A stretch of 64,000 bases of DNA from Siderastrea siderea (taxonomy: Eukaryota; Cnidaria; Anthozoa; Scleractinia; Rhizangiidae). Under the pieces are notes generated by a model that ran no database searches, was not told the DNA's origin, and saw only the letters and a program-made list of their open reading frames with translations. The stretch is from positions 15,765,911 through 15,829,910 of the forward strand of contig OZ034970.1 in the NCBI GenBank assembly GCA_964030785.1, read 5' to 3'. Position numbers and translations under genes: made by a program. Within the stretch, counting starts at the first letter, position 1. Each line of letters opens with the position of its first letter. Positions 35,880 through 47,788 of this stretch are shown one piece after another.

Positions 35880-37285
35880 ACAGGCAGACGAGATGAAATA
35901 TTTTGTATTTATATTTTATGCTGTACTCCTTCGCGAAATCCCTTTCGGTTCCTAAATATAGCTGCTAATCCCTGTCGATCATCTGAAGCTACTTTTGGTC
36001 TGCAAGTGCATGTTATTCATGTGCACGTGCCATTCTGGATTGTGCCACGTGCGTTCTCCCCGTGGTCTCAGGAGCAAGTAGGTGTATGGTACTGGAGGAC
36101 TACAAATCAAGATGGTCGGAAACATGTTCGTACAAGAAACAAGTGGCTCTTGGTTCGCACCATTAAAAAATAGCATTGACTTGAGGAAAGCCATTTATTA
36201 ACAGAATTCATAACTTAACCAGGAAGGAAAAATATAAAAGTGTATTTCTCTTGGATGGAATCACGAAACTTGCCACCACAGATGGTCTGATTTTCAGATA
36301 GATAACGCAAACAAACAAACAAACGAACAAGTGCTGTTTTTATTTATGAACAACAAAATCCCTTTAATTAAATTTATGCCAGATATTGTGGCAGTGCAAA
36401 ATTCGGTAAAGTAGAGTTTTCCTGAAGTGTGTATGAAATGTTTTATCTATTAAGACAGACTGACAGTGACTTAGTCTATACATGCAAGTGAGTGAACAAC
36501 GAGGTGTGTGTGCGTGTTATGGAGGGTCTGGTGAATTGTTTTGTTAAGGGGGGTTGGTGAATATAGTCAGTTATAATGGTGTTGTTAAACAACCAGGCAT
36601 CATTCTTCAGGCACTCGTATCATATTGTAATTTACCTACTGTTAATAATACAACCCTAGTTAATAAATGAGAAAATTGAGTTGATTCATCTTTCAGTCTG
36701 TCTAAGGAAAACTGAATGTGAAAAGCGTATAGGCTGGTTCACAGGTGCGCGTAAACACAAGCACAAGCAAACACACGTGTAAACTACCATAACGCAAACG
36801 GAAGCGCCGACATAAGAAATGGAAAAATTTACATTTGCTTGTGCTTCTGTTTGCATTTCACACGTGTGAAGTGGGGCAACGCAAACGCAAGGAGGAAGAT
36901 ACTCGTTCCATGCTTCCGCGGTTGAAGTTGAAATCAAGATGGCGTCCTCGGAACGCTACGAAAAGGCAACCTCAGCTTACCGCAGAGAAAGAAAGAATTG
37001 GGTTTTCCTTGACGGCGATCTGAATGAATGCGCAGACATAATTATATTACTTACCGAAAGTGACACAATACAGTTTGAAGGTCCGATTTCTGCCACTAGT
37101 TAGTATAATCGTTACTCGGTGTTAGAATGTATATGCTACCTTGAGTTTCGTAATTTGTTCCTTGTGAACTCTTCCCTTAATAATAGTACGTTTATAACCT
37201 ATCGCGAGATCATAAGTTAAGAATACGTCTTGTTAGCCTTCTCCCTTCAGAACAACATGGTTTGGAAATACTTTGAATGCCATTG
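35880..37285. other. intergenic stretch after MTR block A
   Basis: MTR 3' UTR and intergenic DNA; AATAAA-type signals were not distinctive. No further gene recognised. Confidence 0.4.
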
Positions 37286-37499
37286 TTATTACAGGGTCGT
37301 AACGAGGTATATTTTTTCGTGACTGATCCCATTTTTTCACCCCAAATTTTGATCCCTGATCCCAAAATCGCTGGAGAATTTGATCCCTGATCCCCCAAAA
37401 ATTTGTCTATCACATGTACGACAAACTCTCAAAGTTATTTTTCTTTGATGTCAATTTCAACATTTAACATAGGATTGTAATCACTACTGACGACGATAC

Positions 37500-38245
37500 T
37501 TTTTAGCGGAGCCAGCGCGCTAGCGCGTCAGCGGAGCTCCATTGCTAAGGAAATTTGGTAATCTATCAAGCCAAAAAATTTTGGTAGTGACGTAGTAGTC
37601 ACGTGACCGTCCGTCCGTACATCCGTCCGTCCGTCCGTCCGCACCACAGGACTACCAATACACTTCCTACACTGGATAGAATCCTGTGCTGAATCCCGTG
37701 TGTTTTCGGCGCGAAATCGCATGTTGACCCGCGTTGTAGCAAAACAAGGAAAGACAACAAAAGTCAAAAACAAATTTGTTAGTGGAAAAAAAAAGTTCAA
37801 AAGAACACTCAGTTGTCTTTTTGGTGGAAGGGGAAAAGTTCAATCTAGGCGAAAGAAATTCGGCGATAAAGTTCAGGCAAAAAGTTCAAATTTGCCTCGT
37901 CGGTTCTGTTCAAACTCGGTCGGCACACCGCTTGAGTTCGCAGCTTTTCGCAGCGGTTTCGACGCCAAATATAGCAGAGCTAGTGCTTTTTGGTTTTTTC
38001 TGTCCACGACCATGGTTTTTACGGCGTTTCGAACACATTTTGCCAGGAAAAACACCAGCATTTTCATGCTGATAGGCAGCTTGTCACGAAGAAAGAAATA
38101 AGTATTGTTTTTTTTTTTTAATAAAACGACTTGGATGAGAGTATTTTCAGAAATTAATAACTGCCAGCAAAAACAAAACAAAAAAACAAAACAAAAAACA
38201 AAAGCAAAAAACAGACAAAACAAAAAGGGGGGCTCCGCTTTTAGG
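37500..38245. mobile_element. MITE with TTTTTAGCGGAGCC ends
   Basis: TTTTTAGCGGAGCC at the left and GGCTCCGCTTTTA at the right (38,231-38,243) are roughly inverted. Near the left end is a palindrome (GCGCGCTAGCGCG), and CGTC/GTCC repeats fill 37,606-37,641. It lies just inside the large element. No target duplication found. Confidence 0.5.
37606..37641 (+). repeat. GTCC microsatellite
   Basis: Tandem CCGT units with one ACAT interruption. Confidence 0.95.
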
Positions 38246-38889
38246 CTTGGCTAAATCTATATATTATCTATCATTAAGCTACAAGAGACTGTTCAAAGGT
38301 GCTTACCTCTGTTACCTGAATGAAATTGACCTCCCATGTCACATTCTCTGTTAGACCTCCTCCACTGTATAACTTAACGCTTCTCAATCGGCGCTTGAAA
38401 GGTACGCTCACACGTCGCTCCAATTTCGAATACCCCTTTTACTTAATTAACAATCGAAACAAACGGATATGATACTGCCCGATTTATGGCCTCTCGTAAT
38501 CGGGTTTTTGTTCTTTGCTATAATTCATTCTACTCATGTTCCTCTGTAGAGAAGGGGGTGAGGGGAGGAATAAGTGATTGTGAAAATCTAAGATGACAAT
38601 TCATCGCTGAAAACATTTGTATTAAGTGAAAATTATTTCACAAGCGGTAAATTACTACTTTACTACAACTGCTACCACACTAATTACCAAAGAAATTGCT
38701 AGAGATCCGTCGCCTAAATGATAATTTTTCTTCCGAGACAACCAGTCATCTTAATTTCAACACAGTATTCTAGAGGATCCTGTCATTAGTAACTATTCCA
38801 CTTTTCAAAACCTAATTTATACGGATGGAAAAAATGGAAACTCGAAAACTTTGCTCAAAATGCAATCCTTAGATAACTTTAAATCATTG
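38246..38889. other. non-coding stretch inside the large element
   Basis: Downstream of the stop codon of the minus-strand ORF; nothing recognised. Confidence 0.4.
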
Positions 38890-40337
38890 TCACACCAGAT
38901 ATCTTGTAACTCTCCGGCCAGATCTGCTATGCCCAGCTTCAAAGCGCGTCGGTTGATCATCCTCGTCTTCTTGATCGTCATCATCTGCTCCTTCTGCATC
39001 ACTACTTTCTGAATCACTTTCGTTCGAACCGTTAGCCAAGTTTTTCAGGCGCTGCTCCTCGTTTCTGCTTAGGAGGTACTTTTCACCATCTTGGACAACC
39101 GATGCAATATCTAGTATACACTGAGGTGGGTTCTTGTCATCCTCATCACCGACAATGTAAATGAGTGGATCTTCCTCTGACGGTTCTAGCCAGTTAATTT
39201 GCATGGTGCATTCAAGGATACCATCATTGCTGCGATGAAGATCCTCGCGAAGGAGTGCCAGGAAAAAGGGCTCCAGATAACGTTTCCAGTTGTGTTTCAC
39301 AGCAATCACATCTCCCTTTGAAAACAGTACGAGGCGAGTGGCGAGGCGAGTCGGAATTGCTTCTGCTTGTTCCTCGTCCAAATTTCCTAGTTCCTCGATC
39401 ATGTCAGGAACAGAGTCAGTTCCAGGAGAAACAACTCGTCGCATCATGCTTAGAGCCAGAGGCAAAGTTCCAGCCCTTTCCTTCGTTTTATCCCTGACTC
39501 TGCTGCCGAACACCTAATTCCTTGATTGTGCATTGAAACAAGGAGCCCCTCCGGAGCATCATAAATACACAGCTGTTGGCCGTGGCTTAAAGCATACAGA
39601 ATCTCCAATCGAGCGTTGTAAGGCTTTTGTTGACTGTCGAAATCAAACTGAGAAACTTTGAAGATTGTCTTCTTGTCAAAGCTGAGCGAGAGAATTGAGG
39701 TGCTGATACCAAGCTGCTCATTTTCAGTTCCAGGTTTGGTAGTGAGAGAAACTAGTCGCCCAACTTCGGTCAATTCTACTGGTGACCAAAAAGACACATC
39801 GTGTACGTGCACTTTTCCTTGATCGGGCTGAGCATCTTCTTCGTTGGCCTCGAGCTGTAAAAGTGGACGACTTTTGTTCAGCATTTGTTTGATGTCAATA
39901 ATTTTCAGACCAGACTTGCCTGCGCCGACTAGTACTATCAGATGATCACCCATGATTAAAATTCCTTGGGGGTTACAAATTCCGTTTTGGGGACCAGCAA
40001 TTACAATAGTGCAGACGGGGTTGTGCAAATTTGCCATAAATATGCTTGACTTCTTTTTGTCACATATAAACGGAAGGCTGTATCTGGGAGAAAATGCCAT
40101 CGCAGTTGGAAACTTCAGCGCGCGTTCAGCAGGATTCTGACGCCAATATCGATCTTGTTCAGGAATAAGTGTTGCAACTACTGGATCGTCAGGTAATGTA
40201 TTTAACAACTGTTGGCGAAAAAGGGTAACTGCGGTTGTCATGTTCATTTGATCCTTGTTACGCAAACAGCAACGAGGAAGCTGTCTGGTTATTGGTTTGG
40301 AAATATCCTCATTAGCCTCCCCTCTGGCACTGCTTAA
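38890..40337 (-). pseudogene. transposon ORF, C-terminal part (propeller-like, acidic tail)
   Basis: Continuation of the ORF broken at 42,658. It reads from SSARGEANEDISKPITRQL through NTLPDDPVVATLIPEQDRYW, then ICNPQGILIMGDHLIVLVGA and GLKIIDIKQML, suggestive of NHL/beta-propeller strands, then VLFSKGDVIAVKHNWKRYLE. It ends in an acidic stretch (SDSESSDAEGADDDDQEDED), a basic SRSGRR segment and a stop at 38,890. A frameshift near 39,510 separates the frame ending HNQGI from the one continuing FGSRVRDKTKERAG. I do not recognise the family with certainty. Confidence 0.7.
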
Positions 40338-42657
40338 GAGGCTCTGACTGTAAATATCGAGAATCGTTGGACAAGCTCAGAAAATCGAAAATCCTGATAA
40401 CTTGCCAGAAGAACACCTTTGGGGAGTTATCTTCGAAAATATTACTTAAACCATTTGGGATTCTATTGTTTTTGAGAAATTCGGAAAAAACGGTTTTGCT
40501 AATTAATTATGCAAAAATCAGGTTTAAAATTAAACAAATTGAATGCGCTTGTTTGTAAACAACTTGCAACGCCAGAAAACAATTTTAATTTTAAATGATA
40601 GCAATACGCTTCTACTTTCTATCAATGGGAATTGCATGGAGGTTTGCTTTATTTGTGTGGTTTGGTGTTTCTTTGAAACAAAGCCATTTTGCGCACTTCC
40701 GAAAAAGGCAAAAATTAGTAAACTTCAGAGGCTTAACATAAGGTCTTGGTATGTCTAATATCGAATTGAAATAAACACTGTGATAAAGATTGGCCCTACT
40801 TCTATTATGATATGAAATAAAAAATCTTGGCAATTCAGGCTCGCGCTGACAAAAACAAAAATTCGTGAACCAGTGTTGCCAAAATTTGCATAATTTGGAT
40901 AATAGGAAAAAAAAAACTGTAATGGAAGGACGACTTGAAATATGACAAATCGTTTACCGTAACTATTTTCAGATTCTCTTTCTACTAGATGATGCATTCG
41001 CTGGTATCTTCATTTATCTTTCTGAAGAATTACGAACAAATTTGGAAAATTGTTGATGAAACTTAAGAGTGCAGTGGGTTATCATATTTTGTCAGATGTC
41101 TTTACTCTGCAGCACCAGTGGCCTTTCTCTGTTATTTGCAGTTTCTTTGGGAAAATACTAATGTTCTCGAAAATCCAAACGGTTTCTTTTATTAATCATT
41201 GACGTACGCGTATAAATTGAGAGCTAAAATGGCTGTGTAAGGTAAAGGAACACAAAGTACCACTCAAAATAATCAAGTCACGCAACCGATCACTGCACGT
41301 TCATCCAAACGTGAAAATATTCTTCAATGAAAATCTTTTCCTCCAAAACTGTGAAAGAGTTCTCAGCGATCTCGCAAAGTAAAACCAAACAAACTGTGTA
41401 TTGATATCTCTTAGATATACAGCCGCATTAAAAACTCATGAATACCGATCCCGTTCGTGGTTTGCGTTTAATTTTAAACATTTATACAAGTGTAATAATA
41501 TTGATAGAAACAGCACATGTTTTGACAAATACGTATAAATCATAATGATAATGATGCACTTTTGCTTCCTGGCCAAAATAGTGTCATTTCAAAAAGTCGC
41601 CCAAAATTTTAGTAGCCGTTTGAAAAGAAAGATCGAGTCACGTACACAACAACATACTATGTCGCAGTTTTCTCCTCTCGAAGGGAAAGGTGTCATATGT
41701 ATACGAAACTAATTCTAGACTTGCCTGTCGGAATTTTCGTCCCAGTAGAATATCAACTGCACATGACAGTATGCCCCAAACACAGGGATGCGTACCGTAT
41801 CCTCTGGAGAACTAGCCATGCATAAAACAGCGGCCAATGTAGGAGACCGCATTCAAAAACTGCCATAAGTAGGTTGACAAATTGACAAAAATATTCACGT
41901 GACACGGGTCACGCAACAGCTTGTGCAGAATTTTTAAAACTTCTTCTCCTTCTCTTTAGTTTTACGTAGAAATAGTACAAGCCCAAAACAATGCAAGAAT
42001 AGATTGAAGAAATGTTTTAGTCCATTCTTTGTGTGTCTTCAGTGGATAAAATCCTCTAAATTAAGCTCACCCAAACTACTACTTTTCATTTCATTCATTT
42101 CATTATGCAAATTTTGGTAACAGTGGTTCGCGAATTTTTGTTTTTGTCAGCGCGAGCCTGAATTGCCCAGATTTTTTATTTCATATCATAATAGAAGTAG
42201 GGCCAAACATTATCACAGTGTTTATTTCAATTCGATATTAGACATACCAAGACCCATTTTAAGCCTCTGTAGTTTACCAATTTTTGCCTTTTTCCGAAGT
42301 GCACAAAATGCCTTTGTTTCAAAGAACCACCAAACCACATAAATAAAGCAGAACTCCATGCAATTCCCATTGATAGAAAGTAGAAGAGTATTGCTATCAT
42401 TTAAAATTAAAATTGTTTTCTGGCGTTGCAAATGGTTTTAAAGCAAGCGTTTTCAATTTGTTTAATTTTAAGCCTGAGTATTGCGTAATAAATTAAGCAA
42501 AACCGTTTTTCCGAATTTCCCGAAAACAATAGAATTCCAGAAGGTTTAAGTAATACTTTCGAAGATAGCTCCCCAAAAGTGTTCTTCTGGCAAGTTATCA
42601 GGATTTTCGATTTTCTGAGCTTGTCCGCCGATTCTCGATATTTACAGTCAGAGCCTC
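40338..42657. mobile_element. 2.32-kb TTAA-targeting element with about 556-bp inverted arms
   Basis: The arms at 40,338-40,894 (+) and 42,102-42,657 (reverse complement) are roughly 90% alike over their whole length and begin GAGGCTCTGACTG. The left flank is TTAA (40,334-40,337), the right flank TTAC (42,658-42,661), a one-base-decayed TTAA duplication. The 1.2-kb centre is AT-rich with no coding capacity. Removing the element joins VSLKL to SSARGEA in frame. TTAA targeting points to a piggyBac-like mobilising enzyme. Short open frames in the arms (such as DKLRKSKILITCQKNTFGEL on both strands) are arm sequence, not genes. Confidence 0.88.
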
Positions 42658-44682
42658 TTACCAACTTGAGACTTACTAGATATTCACCCACGAATGTCCA
42701 GTAATTGAACAGGGAACTTCGTACCAATTTCAAAACGTGTAAAGGATCTGGAATAGGTACTTTCTGGTTATGCTCCTGAAGGGACGGCATGTGAGCTCTC
42801 TGGGCAGCTTCAGAGTCAGAGACCCAGGAGATTTCGTGCATGCGCAAGCATGGAATGCCATCGAGTTGACAAAGTCTGCATTTTCGCCGTAGCGTTTCCG
42901 TTGATTCGTAACCAACACTGCTGCATTCCTCGCAAATATCACTTTCCTCATCACATATGCTGCATGTAACAACACATTTAGATGAGCTCAAAATACAATT
43001 TTTGCAGGCTTGTAACATTTCCTCAGTCTTGCAATCGTAAATCTTGATCTTGTTAGAACCTCCCTTGCAGGACCGATAGAAGCAGCCAACTGGAAATGAA
43101 ACTAGTCCGTCAATACTTGCTTTTCGAAACTCTTGCGCCTCACAGACGAAGTCGACGGATTTTAGATATTTAATGATGTCCTCGTTAGATTTGTTACACA
43201 AATCCTTCACCTGGTCAATTGATAGAAATGGAGGATCTTCCAAACCTACGATTCTATGTAGCTGAGGGGAATATCTCAATGCTGGTTTAAGTTGCATCCC
43301 TTCTGTTGACTTATTTACCAGGAAGACTTGCAAGTTGGTTTTCTCTGGCTCAACTGCTTTGACTTTAAAATCCAGAAGGAGGTCAATGGCTGTCAAAATC
43401 TCCTCCTTATAGGCTGTGCTGTGGAAGGTTGGAGCGGGACTTCTCTTGGAGATGGTGTTTGGGTGTGCAAATGCTAAGTTTCGATTTTCCACATACTCTC
43501 TTAAGGAACATGAGCCTTGTTTTCCTTTTCCAGCACCGCCTTTTCCCCTTAAGAGGTAGCTGCAAGACTTGCCGAATTTGAACTGTAATCTCTCTTGAAA
43601 CTTGGTCAAAGTCTTATATTTCTCACAAAAATTGGTCAATCTTCCCTTATTGAAAGACTTCCATAGGAAAGAATGAGTCTCTTGGTAAAAGACTTGATCT
43701 TTGCTGAGAGCGTCTGCGGCTGTGGTAAAGAAGAGAAGAGCCGACGCTTCATCTATGTTCTCCATTGAAGTGACCACCTCAACTCGTTTAATTTTGCGTG
43801 TCAGCAGATTTCCACAATTCCTCATAAGAATTCCAAGGTTTAACTAATTTCTTCACGTCACCGAATAATTCACGAAACATCTGACCATCTGCAGATGGTC
43901 GTTCCGATAATAATTTTATTATGCTATCAACCTTAGACAAAATATCTTGGGGCATGCTGTTAAGTTCACGAATTGGCTCCCAGATTTCGTCATCTCCCCG
44001 GTCAGATATTCTTTCAAACGATGCCAGAAGATTTTTTTCAGCTTTGCAACGTGGGTTCCCATTGCCCACAAAGGCAAGTGGTATTAATGTGTCGCTTAAT
44101 ATTTCCTATCCGTCTTGGCCCGTTTAATGCACCAGTTTGGCCACACAAACACTTGAATTTATTTCCCGGGATGATTTCAACAGACGGAAACGTCTTCTTG
44201 ACTCGTTCTGAGAAGTCTAAATCAGCTTTACTGGGATCATTTGCAAACTTCCCCCCTGTGACTGGGCATGAAGGGATTGGCTGTTTCTCCAGTTCGTTAC
44301 TTCGGGGAGGAGAGTTTGCTATGATGTAAAGTCTATTCATATCAAAGTGGTTGACATAGTCCGCATAATTCTTTTGAAATCTTCTCATACAAAAAGTAAA
44401 ATCCTCCTCTCTCACAATGGGCATCACTTCGAACCCGTCATGGTAATAAATCTTGATTGAAGACATGCTACAGTAAGCCTTTTTGATATTTTCTGCGCAT
44501 TCTTCTAAAGAGGGAGCCGTTGGTTCCAATTTCAGTTCCAAGGTTCTTTTCGCGTCAGCTGAGAACAACCCAGACACTGATGGAGGTCATTTTAGTAGCT
44601 TAATGTGCATCGTAAAGTTGGTTGTTTCTACTGCAATGACAAATATCCGCAAAATACAGTTCCTACAAGGATCCTTTGCCAT
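42658..44682 (-). pseudogene. transposon ORF, N-terminal part (zinc clusters, DPLH motif)
   Basis: Long intronless coding stretch starting at ATG 44,682 (MAKDPCRNCILRI). Lesions are a TGA at 44,587-44,589 and frameshifts near 44,060 and 43,800; neighbouring frames continue the same protein each time. Features in order: KFKCLCGQTG...NIKRHINTTC, a possible C2HC finger; RGKGGAGKGKQGSC; then a Cys-rich cluster (CKNC, CSICDEESDICEEC, CRLCQLDGIPC), probably zinc-binding; then PIPDPLHVLKLVRSSLFNYW. The D-x-x-H-x-x-K-x-x-R pattern resembles that in P-element/THAP9-type transposases, so a DDE transposase role is possible but unproven. The reading frame is interrupted at 42,657 by the TTAA element and resumes at 40,337. 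It sits centrally in the 10.96-kb element. Confidence 0.72.
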
Positions 44683-44867
44683 TTGAATAGTTGCGGTATA
44701 TGTAATATACCGTAACTTTCGCTGTGTATGTTATAGACAACTATCAGTAAAGATTTTATGGCAAACGCTTTGAGAATGTGTACAGCCGGAGAAATAACCT
44801 CTTTTGTTACTGAGCACTGCGATTACACAGGATTCACTTTTTATTTATCAACTATTTTCAATTAAAT

Positions 44868-45195
44868 GTAAAGAAGATCCTCGCAGTTATTAACGCAACT
44901 TGTGTGGTTGCGAAAAGAAAGCCTGAAAAAATCAGGCTTGCCGGGATTCGAACCCTGACCTCTACGATACCGGTGCAGCGCTCTAACCAATTGAGTTAAC
45001 AAGCCAACTGGGAGCTGGTCATTAAATTGGTTCGTAAAATACCCGGGAAAGATGAAGATGAAATTATGAATATATGAAATTCATATATTTGAACTGCGGA
45101 ATGAAGAATTAAATGTAAAGAAGATCCTCGCAGTTATTAACGCAACTTATGCGGTTGCAAAAAGAAAACCTGAAAAATCAGGCTTGCATTTCAAT
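44868..45195 (-). mobile_element. tRNA-derived SINE, second copy
   Basis: The minus strand contains a tRNA-like head (TTGGCTTGTTAACTCAATTGG; GGTTCGAATCC) and the CCTGATTTTTTCAGG palindrome, as at 17.8 kb. The segment TTAAATGTAAAGAAGATCCT occurs twice (44,873 and 45,112), so part of the SINE tail is duplicated. It is within the large element. Confidence 0.78.
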
Positions 45196-45540
45196 TGCAT
45201 TGCAATTCTATTACAATATCACAGTTTACAGCTAACAGTTAGTGTACTTGTCAGCGAGGGCAATCAATACATGATCGATAGACAATTAATCAGTTGTTCA
45301 TCCCTAAAAAAACAGGCTCAAGATGTAGATATACCTGGATAGTGCACACCATTGAGTACTGAATCAGTGAAAAAGTTTCAAAACCTTTACCTCTAAGCAG
45401 TTGATTGTTCACTCCTGCGAACAGTAAATTGCTCTACTGAACTTTATGTATTTAACTCTCTATTTCGTCGTCTTGCCCCTTCCCTGTTTCAAAATGCACA
45501 ACATATGTAAGGGTTATTTTTAGGCAACGAGGGGATATGT

Positions 45541-45580
45541 GATTTATTCACCGAGGGCGCAGCCCTCGGTAAATAAATCA
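45541..45580. repeat. perfect hairpin GATTTATTCACCGAGGGC
   Basis: GATTTATTCACCGAGGGC pairs with GCCCTCGGTAAATAAATC almost perfectly; a typical transposon-end palindrome. Confidence 0.85.
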
Positions 45581-45947
45581 CATATCCCTGAGGTGGGCGA
45601 GGTATCAACTGTGGCGTAAAACAATAGGAAACACGCTTTTCTTCGTTGTTTTGATGTCGGTACGCCGAAGGAAAACAAATATTTTTCCGGACTCACATTA
45701 AACAATAGCAAAAAGGTTTCGAAAGACGCACTGGGGTTTCCACATTGTAAAAATTTATAATAAACAGGTTGTTTTTTTCGTTTTTGATACGCCGACCAAA
45801 ACAACCAATGTGCGTGCCAAACAAGCTTTACAATACATTAAAGATTCCGAAAATACGCACTGGGATTTTGTAATTGCCTAATAGTACTGACAACTTTGAC
45901 AAATTTGCAACCACTTTTTTCACCACTTTACCACAACGAGGTTAGAA

Positions 45948-46250
45948 ATGAGTGATTCCGAGGAAGACATTTTCCTTACGCAAAGCAGTTTTAATGGTTC
46001 AATAAATTCCGGCAATGACTTAGAGAATTTCCTAGGGGACTACGAAAACGCCTAGTTCAGCATTGAAGAGGCAACAGAAGGGTTGTTTAGCTTCAACCAG
46101 GCGGATAAGTATGAAGAAGTCTCAATCGGCAGCGTTGACTAGGAGGCTGAAACAAATGAGAAGAAAACGTCGAAGAGGGATATCATCGTCGTAGATGACA
46201 AAGAGCTGCTGGCCAGGATTAGTGAAAGGATCCCAAAGAACACTAAAAAG
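45948..46250 (+). pseudogene. DUF3504/Crypton-like N-terminal exon with two TAG stops
   Basis: From ATG 45,948 a 101-codon stretch reads MSDSEEDIFLTQSSFNGSIN, and later KRDIIVVDDKELLARISERI followed by PKNTKK, up to a donor-like GTAACC. The ELLARISERIPKNTKK segment is reminiscent of the N-terminal region of DUF3504 (KIAA1958-type, Crypton-derived) proteins. Two in-frame TAG codons (46,052-46,054 and 46,139-46,141) interrupt otherwise sensible coding sequence. No recombinase domain follows. Decayed, and assigned by memory of the family only. Confidence 0.45.
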
Positions 46251-46319
46251 GTAACCTTTTGGTGTTTGAATGTGGTTTTGTTTGTCAGTGCGTGTAATGC
46301 GATGCGTGTGGGTGTGCTG

Positions 46320-46392
46320 CGAGGGGAATATTACTTTTAATATTCCCCTAGCAGATTACCAACGCTAATATTTCCCTAGGGGAATATTAGAA
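46320..46392. repeat. palindromic AT-rich stretch (GGGGAATATT / AATATTCCCC)
   Basis: GGGGAATATT and AATATTCCCC alternate three times, able to form hairpins. Unassigned. Confidence 0.6.
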
Positions 46393-47141
46393 TATCAGCC
46401 CCGCTCTCCCCTGTTACAATCAAAGCCGCCCCCAGCTTTTCAGACAGTTGATAATTAGCGGGGTTTATTCAATACAATCAGCCTGGAAGAACAAAGGAAA
46501 ACGGGCCATGTGAAAAATAAGCAGGATCAAAACGTGACTAAGGATAGGCAAAAGGGCGTGCTTTGCTAATGGCGGGGGCTTGGGGGAGCTTTTATTATGT
46601 TCTATGCAGTTTAACAGAATTGAAACTGGGATTCCACAATTACAAGCTTTTTATAATATTTCAACCTGTCATGCGTAATACGTGTAATTACCTTCTCTCG
46701 GGGGAAGAACTGGACGATGACGAGGATCTAAATTCAATAGAAAGAGATATAACAGATATAAGTCTTGAAGTCGCTACAGACAAATAGTATCCTTTGAATA
46801 CCCCTTCTCCTTTCTCCAAAAAACCCTAACGCCATCACACTTTGTCCCTTTTATTTGGGATGAAAAAAAAAAAACTCTAACGAAACTAAGCCTCAAGCAA
46901 TAAATTCGACTAAGTTTAGTAATTGATTGGTTCAATTACTGAAGCTCGTCATTCAAGGTCAAGTCCATCATATCTGACATATCTCGAATAATCAGACACA
47001 TGGAAATTGTCACTAAATATTGAGGGTGTACGTCTATAGCAAACGAGTTTCCGACACCCAAACTAATAAAGCTACTGAAATCTTTCTGTCAGGTCTTGGA
47101 ATAAAATGGTTCACAAATGGACAACAATATTAAATCCTAAC

Positions 47142-47216
47142 CTTGTTCTCATTGTCCTTTCACGTGATCTGTTGACGCGATCGCGACTACGATAGTGGTG
47201 CCTTGGAGATCGTGAC
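47142..47216 (-). CDS. RS-rich protein, exon 3
   Basis: A 75-nt exon between CTTGTCCAG and GTTAGG encoding SRSPRHHYRSRDRVNRSRER, then TMRTR. A fourth exon is required, but none was recognised between here and 44.7 kb. The gene is therefore incomplete, or these exons are the 5' part of the transposon's own transcript. Confidence 0.6.
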
Positions 47217-47585
47217 CTGGACAAGTACGACAAGCCAATGTCAAACAGGCGTTACTTTGCCCAGCGCGACATGAGATATAACAGATACAAATCTGTAATA
47301 AGCGTGCGCGAGAGACTATAAGCAGTCTATTCTTTGAAAAAGGAGAACATTTCAATAGTGGTGTAAAGAAATATGCATAACTCCTGTTGTACTAGTCTTT
47401 GTTTTCTTTTTTCAGTCAACAGACTTTGTGCTATCAAATGTCCAGACGTGATTCATTGTTATGGCATGTTATGGCTAGTCGTTCACAATTTTTCCAGAGA
47501 TACTCAGTGTATTCATGTCTTATATGTATAATATGGTCTAAAACAGAGACATCCGTGTTAAGGTGCATTCAAGAATCGTACTTAC

Positions 47586-47648
47586 CAGCTTCGTGAGTGC
47601 CAAGAGCTTCGCTTGTTGCGCTTGGTTGACGGGGAATGGGAACGTGAT
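47586..47648 (-). CDS. RS-rich protein, exon 2
   Basis: A 63-nt exon between CTTTCCAG and GTAAGT encoding SRSHSPSTKRNKRSSWHSRS, with RS dipeptides typical of SR-related proteins. Phase 2 to phase 2. Confidence 0.65.
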
Positions 47649-47744
47649 CTGGAAAGTGGATAGTGTTTGAAATTAAATTGGGCAGAAAATGCTTTTGATT
47701 TTAACAAGCACAAAAACGGTATATCAGAATTAAAATCACTTTAC

Positions 47745-47788
47745 CTTCGAAGAGAGTGATCGTCCTTCCTCTTTTTCTTTTTGCCCAT
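47745..47788 (-). CDS. RS-rich protein, exon 1
   Basis: ATG at 47,788 encodes MGKKKKRKDDHSLR, a basic, nuclear-localisation-like start, and ends AG before GTAAAG (phase 2). It joins exon 2 in frame to form ...SLRRSRSHSPST. Three successive exons with agreeing phases and canonical splice sites make this a genuine spliced coding segment. The product looks like the start of an arginine/serine-rich nuclear (splicing-type) protein. It lies within the 10.96-kb element, 466 bp from its right end. Confidence 0.65.

Noticed and set aside
40367..40558. plus-strand open frame DKLRKSKILITCQ...
   Set aside because: It is the inverted-arm copy of the sequence at 42.4-42.65 kb; the similarity of the two proteins is due to the transposon arms, not to a gene.
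46563..46787. plus-strand frame ending EELDDDEDLNSIERDITDIS
   Set aside because: Acidic and plausible-looking, but without splice support, homologous copy or domain.
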